NCBI RefSeq assembly: GCF_035918155.1
Contig: NZ_CP109327.1
Coordinates: 4,588,001-4,652,000, forward strand
Origin: Streptomyces sp. NBC_01591
Lineage (GTDB): Bacteria > Actinomycetota > Actinomycetes > Streptomycetales > Streptomycetaceae
DNA: 64,000 nt
Reading direction: 5' to 3'
The first letter of the stretch is position 1. Each line of letters begins with the position of its first letter. The notes beneath the pieces are model-generated. The model saw only the letters and a program-made list of their open reading frames with translations, did no database searches and was not told the DNA's origin. This document shows positions 53,068-62,447 of this stretch, piece after piece. The position numbers were made by a program, and so were the translations under genes.

Positions 53068-53418
53068 GTGCTGGAGATGACGCGCGAAGAGTTCGAAGAA
53101 CTGGTCGCCGAGGCGCTGGACCTGATCCCGCCGGAGCTGACGCGGCTGATGGACAACGTCGCGGTGTTCGTCGAGGACGAGCCCGACCCGGGTGATCCGG
53201 AGCTGCTCGGGCTGTACGAGGGCACGCCGCTGACCGATCGCGGCGAGTGGTACGCCGGGGTGCTGCCGGACCGGATCACCATCTACCGCGGGCCGACGCT
53301 CCGGATGTGCGAGTCCCGCGAGGAGGTCGTCGCCGAGACCGAGATCACCGTCGTCCACGAGATCGCCCACCACTTCGGCATCGACGACGAGAGGCTGCAC
53401 GCGCTCGGCTACGGCTGA
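53068..53418 (+). CDS. Small zincin-like metallopeptidase family protein
   Basis: The 116-residue product starts at GTG 53068 (LEMTREEFEELVAEALDLIP); an internal ATG at 53077 is also possible. The zinc motif HEIAHHFGI is at the C-terminal end (TVVHEIAHHFGIDDERLHAL), preceded by GLYEGTPLTDRGEWYAGVLP and RITIYRGPTLRMC. The motif fits the HExxH zincin signature, with a further acidic residue downstream. These small proteins are common in actinobacteria, cytoplasmic and of unknown substrate. It stands alone between the tRNA cluster and a lipoprotein gene. Confidence 0.88.
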   Translation: MLEMTREEFEELVAEALDLIPPELTRLMDNVAVFVEDEPDPGDPELLGLYEGTPLTDRGEWYAGVLPDRITIYRGPTLRMCESREEVVAETEITVVHEIAHHFGIDDERLHALGYG

Positions 53419-53600
53419 GCGCGTCCCGGGCGTCCGCCGGGTGGTGCCCGGCGGCGTGCGGACGGGGCGTGGGAGTCGTGCGGGTGGTGTGCGGGCCCGG
53501 TCCGGGGCGTGTCCCCGGCGGGGCAACGGGAGTTGGGCACGGCGCCCCCACTCCTTTCCGTACCGCTCCGCCCCTTCTTCGTACCCCGGAGGTGCCTCCC

Positions 53601-54191
53601 GTGCGCCAGTTGTCCGTCCCCGTCCGATGGGCGGCCGTCGTCGCCGCGACGGTCGCCGCGTCCACCGGCTGCATGAGCATCGGCGACGACGGAGGGAAAC
53701 CGGCGCCGTCACCGTCGCCCGAGCACGGGAAGAACGCCGCCCGACCGGACGGCGGCACCGTGGCGGGCACGGGCCGGGTCCGTACCGGTGGTGGCCGGGC
53801 CGAGGCGCACTCCGAGCGGGAGGCCGCCGAATCGCCGGAGCCGGGCGGCTCCGGCGCGCCCTCGGCCGCCCCCGGTGGCGTGCGCCCGGGTACGGAGCCC
53901 GGCGGTGTCGAGCCCGGCGGCGGGGAGCCGCCCCGGGGCACCCCGCTGCCGACGCCCTCGGCCTCGCGGCCGGGGCCCGGGGTGCCGCAGCAGTCCGAAT
54001 CGCCGGTGCCGTCCGGGCCGGCGACCCCCGAGCCGCCGGGCTCCCCTGAGCCGGAGCCGTCCGGACCGCCGTCGCAGCCGCAGCCGTCCGCCTCGTCTGC
54101 GGCGCAGCTCCGCAATGAGGTGAGGGGCGCGTCGGCGGAGTCGGTGCCGCTGCGGACGCCGGAGGTATCGCCGCAGGTGGGGCCGGTATAG
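53601..54191 (+). CDS. Pro/Gly/Ser-rich lipoprotein
   Basis: The 196-residue product starts at GTG 53601 (RQLSVPVRWAAVVAATVAAS) with GGAGG upstream. The signal peptide ends in the lipobox ASTGC (Cys24). The mature part is almost wholly Pro, Gly, Ser and Glu (SPEPGGSGAPSAAPGGVRPG, PEPPGSPEPEPSGPPSQPQP). It has no fold I can name and is probably a disordered, envelope-attached spacer. The last 25 residues (QLRNEVRGASAESVPLRTPE) are the only complex segment. Confidence 0.7.
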   Translation: MRQLSVPVRWAAVVAATVAASTGCMSIGDDGGKPAPSPSPEHGKNAARPDGGTVAGTGRVRTGGGRAEAHSEREAAESPEPGGSGAPSAAPGGVRPGTEPGGVEPGGGEPPRGTPLPTPSASRPGPGVPQQSESPVPSGPATPEPPGSPEPEPSGPPSQPQPSASSAAQLRNEVRGASAESVPLRTPEVSPQVGPV

Positions 54192-54400
54192 CGGGGTGCG
54201 GGGAAAGGCCGGTTTGCGCGATGTGGGGGGGAGTGCGTATGGTAGTAGATCGTTTGATCCCATTGCCCGGCGCCGAAACAGAAGCGCGCCGTGTGGCGCG
54301 TACTCTCCCTTGCCGTGGCTGGACCGCATTGAGGCGGTCGAAATTGCGAATCACGGAGTTACGGGCGCGTGCCGAGACTCCGGAAGGTTTCGCATTTCGC
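54192..54400 (+). promoter_or_regulatory. Long leader of the DEAD-box gene
   Basis: About 210 bases. The region from 54240 is AT-richer than its neighbours and the ribosome-like GGAAGG sits at 54382-54387. Long structured leaders are known for cold-induced DEAD-box genes in other bacteria; whether this one is regulatory cannot be told from sequence. Confidence 0.45.
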
Positions 54401-56614
54401 ATGTCAATTTCCAGTTCTGACCACACCGTCATGCCCGAGAACATCGAGAACGACGAGCTCGTCGAGGCCGCTGAGGCCGTAGTCGCCGAGTCCGCCGACT
54501 CCATCGAGGCGGACGCCACCCGGGCCGAGCAGGCCGACACCGACTCCGCCGACGTGGACGCCGACGCCGACGCGGACGCCGAGCCGACCATCACCTTCGC
54601 CGACCTGGGCCTGCCCGAGGGCATCGTCCGCAAGCTCGCGCAGAACGGTGTGACGGCGCCCTTCCCGATCCAGGCCGCGACCATCCCGGACGCCCTGGCC
54701 GGCAAGGACATCCTGGGCCGCGGCCGTACCGGCTCCGGCAAGACGCTCTCCTTCGGTCTGCCGACCCTGGCCACGCTGGCCGGCGGTCACACCGAGAAGA
54801 AGAAGCCCCGCGCGGTCATCCTCACGCCGACCCGTGAGCTCGCGATGCAGGTCGCGGACGCGCTCCAGCCGTACGGCGACGTGCTCGGCCTGAAGATGAA
54901 GGTCGTCTGCGGCGGTACGTCGATGGGCAACCAGATCTACGCGCTGGAGCGCGGTGTCGACATCCTCGTCGCCACCCCGGGCCGGCTGCGCGACATCATC
55001 AACCGGGGCGCCTGCTCCCTGGAGAACGTCCAGGTCGCCGTCCTCGACGAGGCCGACCAGATGTCGGACCTGGGCTTCCTGCCCGAGGTCACCGAGCTGC
55101 TCGACCAGGTTCCGGTCGGCGGTCAGCGCATGCTCTTCTCCGCCACGATGGAGAACGAGATCGGCACGCTGGTCAAGCGCTACCTGGACAACCCGGTGAG
55201 CCACGAGGTCGACAGCGCCCAGGGCAACGTCACGACCATGACGCACCACGTCCTCGTCGTGAAGCCGAAGGACAAGGCGCCGGTCACCTCCGCCATCGCC
55301 GCCCGCAAGGGCCGCACCATCATCTTCGTCCGCACCCAGCTGGGCGCCGACCGCATCGCCGAGCAGCTCGTCGAGGCGGGCGTCAAGGCGGACGCGCTGC
55401 ACGGCGGCATGACGCAGGGTGCCCGTACCCGGGTGCTCGCCGACTTCAAGGACGGCTACGTCAACGCGCTCGTCGCGACCGACGTCGCCGCCCGCGGTAT
55501 CCACGTCGACGGCATCGACCTGGTGCTGAACGTGGACCCGGCCGGTGACCACAAGGACTACCTGCACCGCTCGGGCCGTACCGCGCGGGCCGGCAAGTCC
55601 GGTGTCGTCGTCTCGCTGGCGCTGCCGCACCAGCGCCGTCAGATCTTCCGCCTGATGGAGGACGCGGGCGTCGACGCCTCGCGTCACATCGTCGGCGGCG
55701 CGGGTGCCTTCGACCCGGAGGTCGCCGAGATCACCGGTGCCCGTTCGCTGACCGAGGTCCAGGCCGACTCCGCGAACAACGCCGCCAAGCAGGCCGAGCG
55801 CGAGGTCGCCGACCTGACCAAGCAGCTGGAGCGCGTCCAGCGCCGTGCCGGTGAGCTGCGCGAGGAGGCCGACCGCCTCGTCGCCCGTGCCGCGCGCGAG
55901 CGGGGCGACGACCCCGAGGCCGCGGTGGCCGAGGTCGCCGCCGAGGCGGAGGCCGCGATCGAGGCCGCCGTCTCCGTGCCGGAGCAGCCCGCCGCCCGTG
56001 ACGACCGTCGCGACGACCGGGGCAACTTCGACCGCCGGGACAGCCGTGGCGGCGACCGCGGTGGCTACCGCGGCAACGACCGCCGGGACGACCGCGGTGG
56101 TGACCGTGGTGGTTTCCAGCGTCGTGACGACCGCTCGTCCGGTGGCTTCCGCCGCGACAACGACCGTCCGTCCTTCAATCGTGACCGCCGGGACGACCGC
56201 GGTGGTGACCGTGGTGGTTTCCAGCGTCGTGACGACCGTCCGTCCGGTGGCTTCCGCCGCGACAACGACCGTCCGTCGTTCAACCGCGACCGTCGTGACG
56301 ACCGTCCGTCGGGCGGCTTCCGCTCCAACGACCGCCGTGACGACCGTGGCGGCCGCTCCTTCGACCGCCGCGACAACGACCGCCCGTCGTTCAACCGCGA
56401 CCGTCGTGACGACCGTCCGTCGGGCGGCTTCCGCTCCGGCGGCAGCGACCGTCCGTTCAACCGCGACCGTCGTGACGACCGCCCCTCCGGCGGCTTCCGC
56501 TCCGGTGGCAGCGACCGTCCGACCGGCCGCCGCGACGACCACCGGGGCACCGGCACCAACACCGGTTCCTTCGGCCGCCGCGACGACAAGCCGCGCTGGA
56601 AGCGCAACGGCTGA
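54401..56614 (+). CDS. DEAD-box RNA helicase with repetitive Arg/Asp/Gly tail
   Basis: The 737-residue product starts at ATG 54401 (SISSSDHTVMPENIENDELV); ATG 54431 has no ribosome site. An acidic head of 60 residues precedes the helicase core. The Q-motif region is ITFADLGLPEGIVRKL, motif I GRGRTGSGKTLSFGLPTLA, motif II VAVLDEADQMSDLGFLPEVT, motif III LFSATMENEI and motif VI YLHRSGRTARAGKSGVVVS. After a coiled-coil-like segment (QLERVQRRAGELREEADRLV) the last 190 residues are tandem units such as RRDDRGGDRGGFQRRDDRPS, an RGG-like, RNA-binding, probably phase-separating tail. Cold-shock or RNA-degradation roles are likely. Confidence 0.94.
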   Translation: MSISSSDHTVMPENIENDELVEAAEAVVAESADSIEADATRAEQADTDSADVDADADADAEPTITFADLGLPEGIVRKLAQNGVTAPFPIQAATIPDALAGKDILGRGRTGSGKTLSFGLPTLATLAGGHTEKKKPRAVILTPTRELAMQVADALQPYGDVLGLKMKVVCGGTSMGNQIYALERGVDILVATPGRLRDIINRGACSLENVQVAVLDEADQMSDLGFLPEVTELLDQVPVGGQRMLFSATMENEIGTLVKRYLDNPVSHEVDSAQGNVTTMTHHVLVVKPKDKAPVTSAIAARKGRTIIFVRTQLGADRIAEQLVEAGVKADALHGGMTQGARTRVLADFKDGYVNALVATDVAARGIHVDGIDLVLNVDPAGDHKDYLHRSGRTARAGKSGVVVSLALPHQRRQIFRLMEDAGVDASRHIVGGAGAFDPEVAEITGARSLTEVQADSANNAAKQAEREVADLTKQLERVQRRAGELREEADRLVARAARERGDDPEAAVAEVAAEAEAAIEAAVSVPEQPAARDDRRDDRGNFDRRDSRGGDRGGYRGNDRRDDRGGDRGGFQRRDDRSSGGFRRDNDRPSFNRDRRDDRGGDRGGFQRRDDRPSGGFRRDNDRPSFNRDRRDDRPSGGFRSNDRRDDRGGRSFDRRDNDRPSFNRDRRDDRPSGGFRSGGSDRPFNRDRRDDRPSGGFRSGGSDRPTGRRDDHRGTGTNTGSFGRRDDKPRWKRNG
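56060..56540 (+). repeat. Degenerate tandem repeats encoding the helicase tail
   Basis: Units of about 60-130 bases (for example CGACCGTCCGTCGTTCAACC and CGTCGTGACGACCGTCCGTC) recur several times with small changes. They encode variants of FRRDNDRPSFNRDRRDDRPSGG with changes of length. The run is prone to unequal exchange, so tail length should vary between strains. Confidence 0.85.
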
Positions 56615-56656
56615 ACGCGGTGAGGACCTGCTGAAGGTCCGCTGAAAGGTCTGCGG

Positions 56657-56692
56657 AAAGCGGGCCCGCTCTTCACGAGCGGGCCCGCTTTT
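56657..56692 (+). terminator. Intrinsic terminator after the DEAD-box gene
   Basis: AAAGCGGGCCCGCT pairs perfectly with its complement over a seven-base loop and is followed by TTTTCTTTTC. Confidence 0.92.
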
Positions 56693-56856
56693 CTTTTCAC
56701 TTCCCTCACATGAGTAACCGCTGCTAGCATCCGGCCACTTGCACAGGGGCGGGGCCGGGGGGCTTTGCGAGCTTTGCGTGATTCCTTTGCGGCGGGCTGC
56801 CGTTGATCACCTGTGCCCTTCATGCCTTCGGGTATTTCGGGGAGGACTGAACCCTT

Positions 56857-58995
56857 TTGGCTCGCCTTGCTTCTCCAAGCGGTCGTGGCGCCCGGCGCCG
56901 TATCGCCGCGCTGGCCGCTCTCACCGTGGTCGCCACCGGTCTCGGCTCGATGCCGAGTGCCGTCGCGGCGGATACGCCGACCCCGGTGCAGACCGGCGGG
57001 GTCTGGGGCATCGACTTCGCCGGTGGAGTGCTCAACACCGTGGAAATCGCCCCGAGCGGACCGCAGTTCGTGTTCGCCCGCCAGGTCGCCGCGGACGGGG
57101 CGACGGTGGGCGCTCCCACCTCGATGGGATACGCCGACACCTACGCGACCGGTGCGCATGTCAAGCGTGTGCCGTGCGACGCCGGTTCCTGCGTACCGCT
57201 GCGCGCCACCGGCAACGGCCATGTGGGCCGCTTCTTCGTCGACAACGGCCAGGAGCGTGCCCAGATCTGGCTGACGGCGGGCAGTTTCCACAGCTCCGAC
57301 GAACCTGCTGTGACCGGCGGTCAGTTCGTGGACGCGACCGGACGTTATTTCGTCTACAACGCGGCATCGACGGGCAAGCAGTACGTCGACGCCGTCGGCG
57401 AATACCGCAGGACGGATGTGCGGATGACCCGGTCCATCACCGCCGCCTCGGTATGGGGATCGGCGCTGTGGACGGCGAGTTCCACCGCCGGAGCGATCAC
57501 CGCGACCGACCTCGAACAGAAGAAGGTCGTCGCCACCGCCGCCACCGGCGCCCCGTGCGTGATCAAGGAACTCCAGACCGTCGGCCGCTGGATCTACTGG
57601 AACTGCGGCACGAGCGGCGTCGCCGGGGTGTACGACCGTACGGCGAAGAAGAGCTTCACCGTGCCGTCCGGCGCCGTGCTCGTCGGCGACGGCTATCTCG
57701 TCCGGCACGACCGCACCGCCGGGAAGCTGGTGCTCACCGACTTCCACACCGGGACGGCCGCACCGCCCCGGGAGATCGCGGACCTGCCCGCGGGCACCAC
57801 CGCCGACCAGCGCCGGCTGACCTGGGCCGTGGACAAGTTCGGCGGCGACATCGCGTACGTCGGCCCGGACAAGGCGATCCGGATCGTGCCGAGCGGGGTG
57901 CCCGCGCAGCCCCTGGCGAAGATCGAGTCGGATCTCAACGCCGGGTACATCGATCTCAAGGACACCAGCGGCGGGCAGAGGTGGGAGAGCACCTGGCAGC
58001 TGAACAGGCCCGTGACCTGGACCTTCTCCGTGAAGGACGCTCACGGTCGTACGGTGCGCACCTTGTCCGGGGGGCCGGGCGCCGAGGTCGACGTCGCCTG
58101 GGACGGCAGGACCGACGCGGGCGGCTACCCGTCCAACGAGAACCACACCTGGACGCTGACCGCCAGGGCGGCCGAGGGCGACGGCACGTACACCAGCAGC
58201 GGAAAGATCTCGGTCAGCGGCGGCCTCCAGGGCCACCACGACCAGGGCGGCCTCGACTTCGGCGAGCTGGTCACGCTCAACTCGGTCGGCGAGCTGACCC
58301 TGCACTACACCGAGGGCAAGGGGAAGTTCGACTGGAAGCGCTCCGGCGCCGGCTGGCCCAAGGGCACGGTGGCGGTCCCGTTCGGGGACATGGGCAGCGA
58401 CCGGTGCGCCGAGATGCTCGTACGGATGCCGGGCGGGGAGCTGCGCCGGTACGCCGGGAAGTGCGGCTCCCCGTACACGCCGAACAGCAGTCACACCTCC
58501 TTGGGCGCGGGGTGGAACGCGTACAACGTGCTGACCGTGCCCGGTGATCTGACCGGTGACGGCCGGCCCGACCTGCTCGCGCGCAAGGCGTCGACCAGCG
58601 ACGTCCATCTCTTCGCCGACGACGGCCACGGCAAGCTGAAGGCCGGGGTGAAGATCCGCTCGTCCTGGACCGGCTACTCGAAGGTCGTGGGCGTCGGTGA
58701 CCTCAACGGCGACGGTTACGGCGATGTGCTGGCCCACCACAAGGACGGCACGCTCTACCGCTACGACGGCACCGCCGCCGGGAAGCTGAAGGAGCGCGTG
58801 AAGGTCTTCGGCGCGTGGGGCACCTCGTACAACACCATCGTCGGGGTGGGCGACATCACCGGTGACGGGAAGGCCGACATCGTCGAGCGGGACGGCTCGG
58901 GCAACCTCTTCCGCAACAACGGCAACGGCAAGGGATCGTTCGGCTCGCGCACGAAGATCGCCACCGGCTGGCAGGGCTACAAGGGGGTCTTCTGA
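56857..58995 (+). CDS. Secreted FG-GAP/VCBS repeat protein with FlgD-like Ig domain
   Basis: The 712-residue product starts at TTG 56857, about 11 bases after GGGGAGGA. The signal peptide is RRRIAALAALTVVATGLGSM with cleavage near AVAA-DTP. Residues 45-380 are beta-propeller-like (repeated strands such as VFARQVAADGATVG). Residues 385-450 are a FlgD-like Ig domain (WTFSVKDAHGRTVRTL, WDGRTDAGGYPS). The last 200 residues are FG-GAP repeats with calcium-binding loops (DLTGDGRPDLLA, DLNGDGYGDVLA, DITGDGKADIVE). An extracellular binding or adhesion role is likely. The stop overlaps the next start by one base. Confidence 0.88.
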   Translation: MARLASPSGRGARRRIAALAALTVVATGLGSMPSAVAADTPTPVQTGGVWGIDFAGGVLNTVEIAPSGPQFVFARQVAADGATVGAPTSMGYADTYATGAHVKRVPCDAGSCVPLRATGNGHVGRFFVDNGQERAQIWLTAGSFHSSDEPAVTGGQFVDATGRYFVYNAASTGKQYVDAVGEYRRTDVRMTRSITAASVWGSALWTASSTAGAITATDLEQKKVVATAATGAPCVIKELQTVGRWIYWNCGTSGVAGVYDRTAKKSFTVPSGAVLVGDGYLVRHDRTAGKLVLTDFHTGTAAPPREIADLPAGTTADQRRLTWAVDKFGGDIAYVGPDKAIRIVPSGVPAQPLAKIESDLNAGYIDLKDTSGGQRWESTWQLNRPVTWTFSVKDAHGRTVRTLSGGPGAEVDVAWDGRTDAGGYPSNENHTWTLTARAAEGDGTYTSSGKISVSGGLQGHHDQGGLDFGELVTLNSVGELTLHYTEGKGKFDWKRSGAGWPKGTVAVPFGDMGSDRCAEMLVRMPGGELRRYAGKCGSPYTPNSSHTSLGAGWNAYNVLTVPGDLTGDGRPDLLARKASTSDVHLFADDGHGKLKAGVKIRSSWTGYSKVVGVGDLNGDGYGDVLAHHKDGTLYRYDGTAAGKLKERVKVFGAWGTSYNTIVGVGDITGDGKADIVERDGSGNLFRNNGNGKGSFGSRTKIATGWQGYKGVF

Positions 58996-60563
58996 TGACC
59001 GAGGGACGTTCGGTGCGGGGCCGGCTCGCGGTGCCGGGGGCGGGCAGGGCGCTCACCACCCTGGCCGCGTCCGGAGCCGTGCTCGCCGGGTTGCTGGGTT
59101 CCGCGCCGCAGGCCAGGGCGGCCACGACGGTGCCCTCGTGGCTCATCCCGCTCCACTACACCGACGAAGCGGACGGCTCCCACCGGGCCTGCACGGGCAT
59201 CACGCTGTCCAAGACCCGGACCCTGGCCACGCCCGACTGCTTCACCGGCCGCAGCCACGCCGACATGGAGTGGGACCACGACCTGTCGAGCGGTCAGCTG
59301 TCGAGCGGCGGCAGCGATCCGCGCTATCGCAGCCACCCGACGTACGACGCGGCCACCCGCCAGGGGGCCGTCTCGGTGGCGATCCGGGCGACGCCGGCCT
59401 CGTACGGCAAGCCGGTGCTCGCGTCGTCGGCCGATACGGCGCTGTACGCCGCGGAGGCCAGGGCGACGTTCTACTCGTGGTCGGGGCTGGACCTGGTCGA
59501 CGCCCCGCGGGTCCGTCACAGCGAGCAGGTGGTGCTCAAGTCGGCGGCGTCCTGCGCCGCACTGCTCGGCCGTACGCTGCCGAGCAGCACGCTCTGCACC
59601 GTACCCGCCCCGGGCGCGCCGCCCGTCGCGGACGAGGACCAGTGCTTCGGCGACGCGGGTGGGGCGCTCGTCGGTGGCGGCAAGCTCATCGCCGTTTCGG
59701 CCACCAGGGCCACCGGCTGCGTGGCGGGAGGGGTGCGGCTCTACACCCGGATCTCCTCCTACCGGTCCACGGTCATCGACTGGACCCGCGATGTCGACCT
59801 CGACGAGCGAATCAGCGGCTCGGTCCTGGCGCGGGAGCCCGGCGACCTCATCGACCTCTGCACGACGGACCAGCAGGGCAGGCTCGACGACTGCTACGTC
59901 GACAGCATCGGCTCGATGCTCGACTGGCGCGACGAATTCGACTTCATGACCGAACTGGGCGACCTGGGCGGCGACGGCAAGGGCGACCTGCTCGCCCGTA
60001 CGCCGGGCGGCACGCTCTACCGCATTCCCAGCCCGATGAGCCACAGCGAGGTCGGCAGGGCCCCGAAGGTGAAACTGGGCACCGGCTGGTCCAAGTACAA
60101 CAGGATCGTGGCCGCCCGCGACCTCAGTGGGGACGGTCTCCCCGACATCCTCGCCCGGGACGCCTCGGGCGTGATCTGGCTCTACCGCGGCAAGAGCGAC
60201 GGCTCCCTGGCGGGCCGTACGAAGGTCACCACCTGGAAGAGCTACTCCGCCATCGCCGGACGCGGCGACCTGTCGGGCGACGGGCGTGCGGACATCGTGG
60301 CGCGGGACGGCGCCGGGGTGCTCTGGCTCTACCGGGGCAACGGCAAGGGCGGCTTCGCGCCACGTACGAAGATCGGCTCGGGCTGGGGCAGGTACAACGT
60401 GATCGTCGGCAGCGGGGACATGGACCACAACGGGCGGCAGGACATCCTCGCGCGGACGCCGGCGGGTGCGGTGTACCTCTACAACGCGAACCACACCGGG
60501 GGTTTCTCGGCGCCGAGGAAGCTGGCCGACACGCGCTGGAAGAAGTACACGAAGATCACCTGA
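58995..60563 (+). CDS. Secreted trypsin-fold pseudoprotease with FG-GAP repeats
   Basis: The 522-residue product starts at ATG 58995 within the preceding stop (TGATG). The signal peptide ends at ARA-ATT. Residues 45-265 have the S1 trypsin layout, but the catalytic residues are gone. The TAAHC position reads ATPDC (Asp81), the DIAL-like Asp strand reads VSVAIRA, and GDSGG reads GDAGG (Ala221, in DQCFGDAGGALVGG). Four FG-GAP-like repeats follow (DLGGDGKGDLLA, DLSGDGLPDILA, DLSGDGRADIVA, DMDHNGRQDILA). It should bind rather than cleave. It probably acts with its operon partner, which has the same repeats. Confidence 0.87.
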   Translation: MTEGRSVRGRLAVPGAGRALTTLAASGAVLAGLLGSAPQARAATTVPSWLIPLHYTDEADGSHRACTGITLSKTRTLATPDCFTGRSHADMEWDHDLSSGQLSSGGSDPRYRSHPTYDAATRQGAVSVAIRATPASYGKPVLASSADTALYAAEARATFYSWSGLDLVDAPRVRHSEQVVLKSAASCAALLGRTLPSSTLCTVPAPGAPPVADEDQCFGDAGGALVGGGKLIAVSATRATGCVAGGVRLYTRISSYRSTVIDWTRDVDLDERISGSVLAREPGDLIDLCTTDQQGRLDDCYVDSIGSMLDWRDEFDFMTELGDLGGDGKGDLLARTPGGTLYRIPSPMSHSEVGRAPKVKLGTGWSKYNRIVAARDLSGDGLPDILARDASGVIWLYRGKSDGSLAGRTKVTTWKSYSAIAGRGDLSGDGRADIVARDGAGVLWLYRGNGKGGFAPRTKIGSGWGRYNVIVGSGDMDHNGRQDILARTPAGAVYLYNANHTGGFSAPRKLADTRWKKYTKIT

Positions 60564-60691
60564 GCGACGGCGGGCTTCAGAGGGAGGGCGTGGCCTGCGG
60601 GCCGCGCCCTCCTCCGTTGCCGGGGCGGGTTTTCCCAGTCGTGACCCCGGCGACCGCATGTGTGCCCCGGAGCGCGGGAATTGCTGGGTGC

Positions 60692-62212
60692 ATGACAATC
60701 GACGCAAGTGAGGACCGCCCACCACCGGGCATCTCCGACGAGGAGCGCCTGGCGCAGCTCGGGTACACGCAGACGCTGGCCCGGCGCATGTCCGCGTTCT
60801 CCAACTACGCCGTCTCGTTCACGATCATCTCGGTGCTCTCCGGCTGCCTCACGCTCTACCTCTTCGGCATGAACACCGGCGGCCCCGCCGTCATCACCTG
60901 GGGCTGGGTCGGTGTCGGCCTGATGACGCTGTTCGTCGGCCTGGCGATGGCCGAGATCTGTTCGGCGTACCCGACCTCCGCAGGCCTCTACTTCTGGGCC
61001 CACCGGCTGGCCCCGCAGCGCTCGGCCGCGGCCTGGGCCTGGTTCACGGGCTGGTTCAACGTACTCGGCCAGGTCGCCGTCACCGCCGGGATCGACTTCG
61101 GGGCGGCGTCCTTCCTGGGCGCGTATCTGAACCTCCAGTTCGGTTTCGGGGTCACCCCCACCCGTACGATCCTGCTCTTCGCCGCGATCCTGCTGCTGCA
61201 CGGCCTGCTCAACACCTTCGGGGTGCGGATCGTCGCGATCCTGAACAGCGTGAGCGTCTGGTGGCACGTCGTCGGCGTCGCCGTCATCGTCGGCGCCCTG
61301 ACCTTCGTACCGGACTCGCACCAGTCGGCGTCCTTCGTCTTCACCGAGTTCGTGAACAACACGGGCTGGGGCAGCGGCTTCTACGTCGTGATGATCGGCC
61401 TGCTGATGGCGCAGTACACCTTCACCGGCTACGACGCCTCCGCCCATATGACGGAGGAGACCCACGACGCGGCGACGGCCGGCCCGAAGGGCATCGTCCA
61501 GTCGATCTGGACCTCCTGGATCGCGGGCTTCGTCCTGCTCCTCGGCTTCACCTTCGCCATCCAGTCGTACGACGGAGCGCTGGACTCGCCGACCGGCGCC
61601 CCGCCCGCCCAGATCCTCCTGGACGCCCTCGGCGCCACCACCGGCAAGCTCCTGCTGCTGATCGTGATCGGCGCCCAGCTCTTCTGCGGCATGGCGTCCG
61701 TGACCGCCAACAGCCGCATGATCTACGCCTTCTCGCGGGACGGGGCCCTGCCCTTCTCCCGGCTCTGGCACACGGTCAGCCCACGCACCCGCACCCCCGT
61801 CGCCGCGGTCTGGCTCGCCGCGGCCGGCGCCCTCGTACTGGGGCTCCCGTATCTGATCAACGTCACGGCGTACGCGGCGGTGACCTCGATCGCGGTGATC
61901 GGTCTCTACATCGCCTACGTCATCCCCACGCTGCTCCGCCTGCTCCGGGGCGACGACTTCACCCCGGGCCCCTGGCACCTGGGCCGCTGGTCCCGCCCGA
62001 TCGGCATCGTGGCGGTGGCCTGGGTCGTGATCATCACGGTGCTCTTCATGCTGCCGCAGCTCTCGCCGGTCACCTGGGAGACGTTCAACTACGCGCCCGT
62101 CGCGGTGCTCGTGGTCCTGGGCTTCGCGGCGACATGGTGGCTGGCATCGGCGAGGCACTGGTTCCTCAAACCGGATCACAAGCGCACGATCACCCCGGAC
62201 GAACCCCTCTGA
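60692..62212 (+). CDS. APC-family amino acid/polyamine permease
   Basis: The 506-residue product starts at ATG 60692 (TIDASEDRPPPGISDEERLA). About twelve membrane helices begin at residue 35 (FSNYAVSFTIISVLSGCLTL). The consensus loop after helix 2 is AMAEICSAYPTSAGLYFWAH. Helix 6 has QYTFTGYDASAHMTEETHDA, typical of GABA/choline-type APC carriers, and the helix 8 region has CGMASVTANSRMIYAFSRDG. The substrate could be an amino acid, GABA or a polyamine. It is monocistronic, followed by tRNA-Lys. Confidence 0.92.
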   Translation: MTIDASEDRPPPGISDEERLAQLGYTQTLARRMSAFSNYAVSFTIISVLSGCLTLYLFGMNTGGPAVITWGWVGVGLMTLFVGLAMAEICSAYPTSAGLYFWAHRLAPQRSAAAWAWFTGWFNVLGQVAVTAGIDFGAASFLGAYLNLQFGFGVTPTRTILLFAAILLLHGLLNTFGVRIVAILNSVSVWWHVVGVAVIVGALTFVPDSHQSASFVFTEFVNNTGWGSGFYVVMIGLLMAQYTFTGYDASAHMTEETHDAATAGPKGIVQSIWTSWIAGFVLLLGFTFAIQSYDGALDSPTGAPPAQILLDALGATTGKLLLLIVIGAQLFCGMASVTANSRMIYAFSRDGALPFSRLWHTVSPRTRTPVAAVWLAAAGALVLGLPYLINVTAYAAVTSIAVIGLYIAYVIPTLLRLLRGDDFTPGPWHLGRWSRPIGIVAVAWVVIITVLFMLPQLSPVTWETFNYAPVAVLVVLGFAATWWLASARHWFLKPDHKRTITPDEPL

Positions 62213-62303
62213 CGGCCCGGGATTTCACCGCGACGGGGCCCGGTAACCGATACCCGATCGGCGGCCGGGCCCCGGCGGGCTATGCTCAGGGGTGATTCGC
62301 CGA

Positions 62304-62376
62304 GGGCCGTTAGCTCAATTGGCAGAGCAGCGGACTTTTAATCCGTTGGTTGTGGGTTCGAGTCCCACACGGCCTA
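62304..62376 (+). tRNA. tRNA-Lys (TTT)
   Basis: 73 bases. The acceptor GGGCCGT pairs with ACGGCCT (one G-T pair), the discriminator is A, and CC but not CCA follows. The anticodon arm CGGACTTTTAATCCG shows TTT. It is the only plus-strand tRNA in the window. Confidence 0.95.
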
Positions 62377-62382
62377 CCGAAC

Positions 62383-62420
62383 AGCCCCCTGACTCGGAAA
62401 CAAGACCGAGGCAGGGGGCT
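62383..62420. terminator. Terminator after tRNA-Lys
   Basis: AGCCCCCTG(A)CTCGG pairs with CCGAG(G)CAGGGGGCT around an eight-base loop; it also lies 28 bases beyond the stop of the leftward ArsR-like gene. Confidence 0.85.
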
Positions 62421-62447
62421 CTGCCATGAGCCGGTGCGACATTCGGA

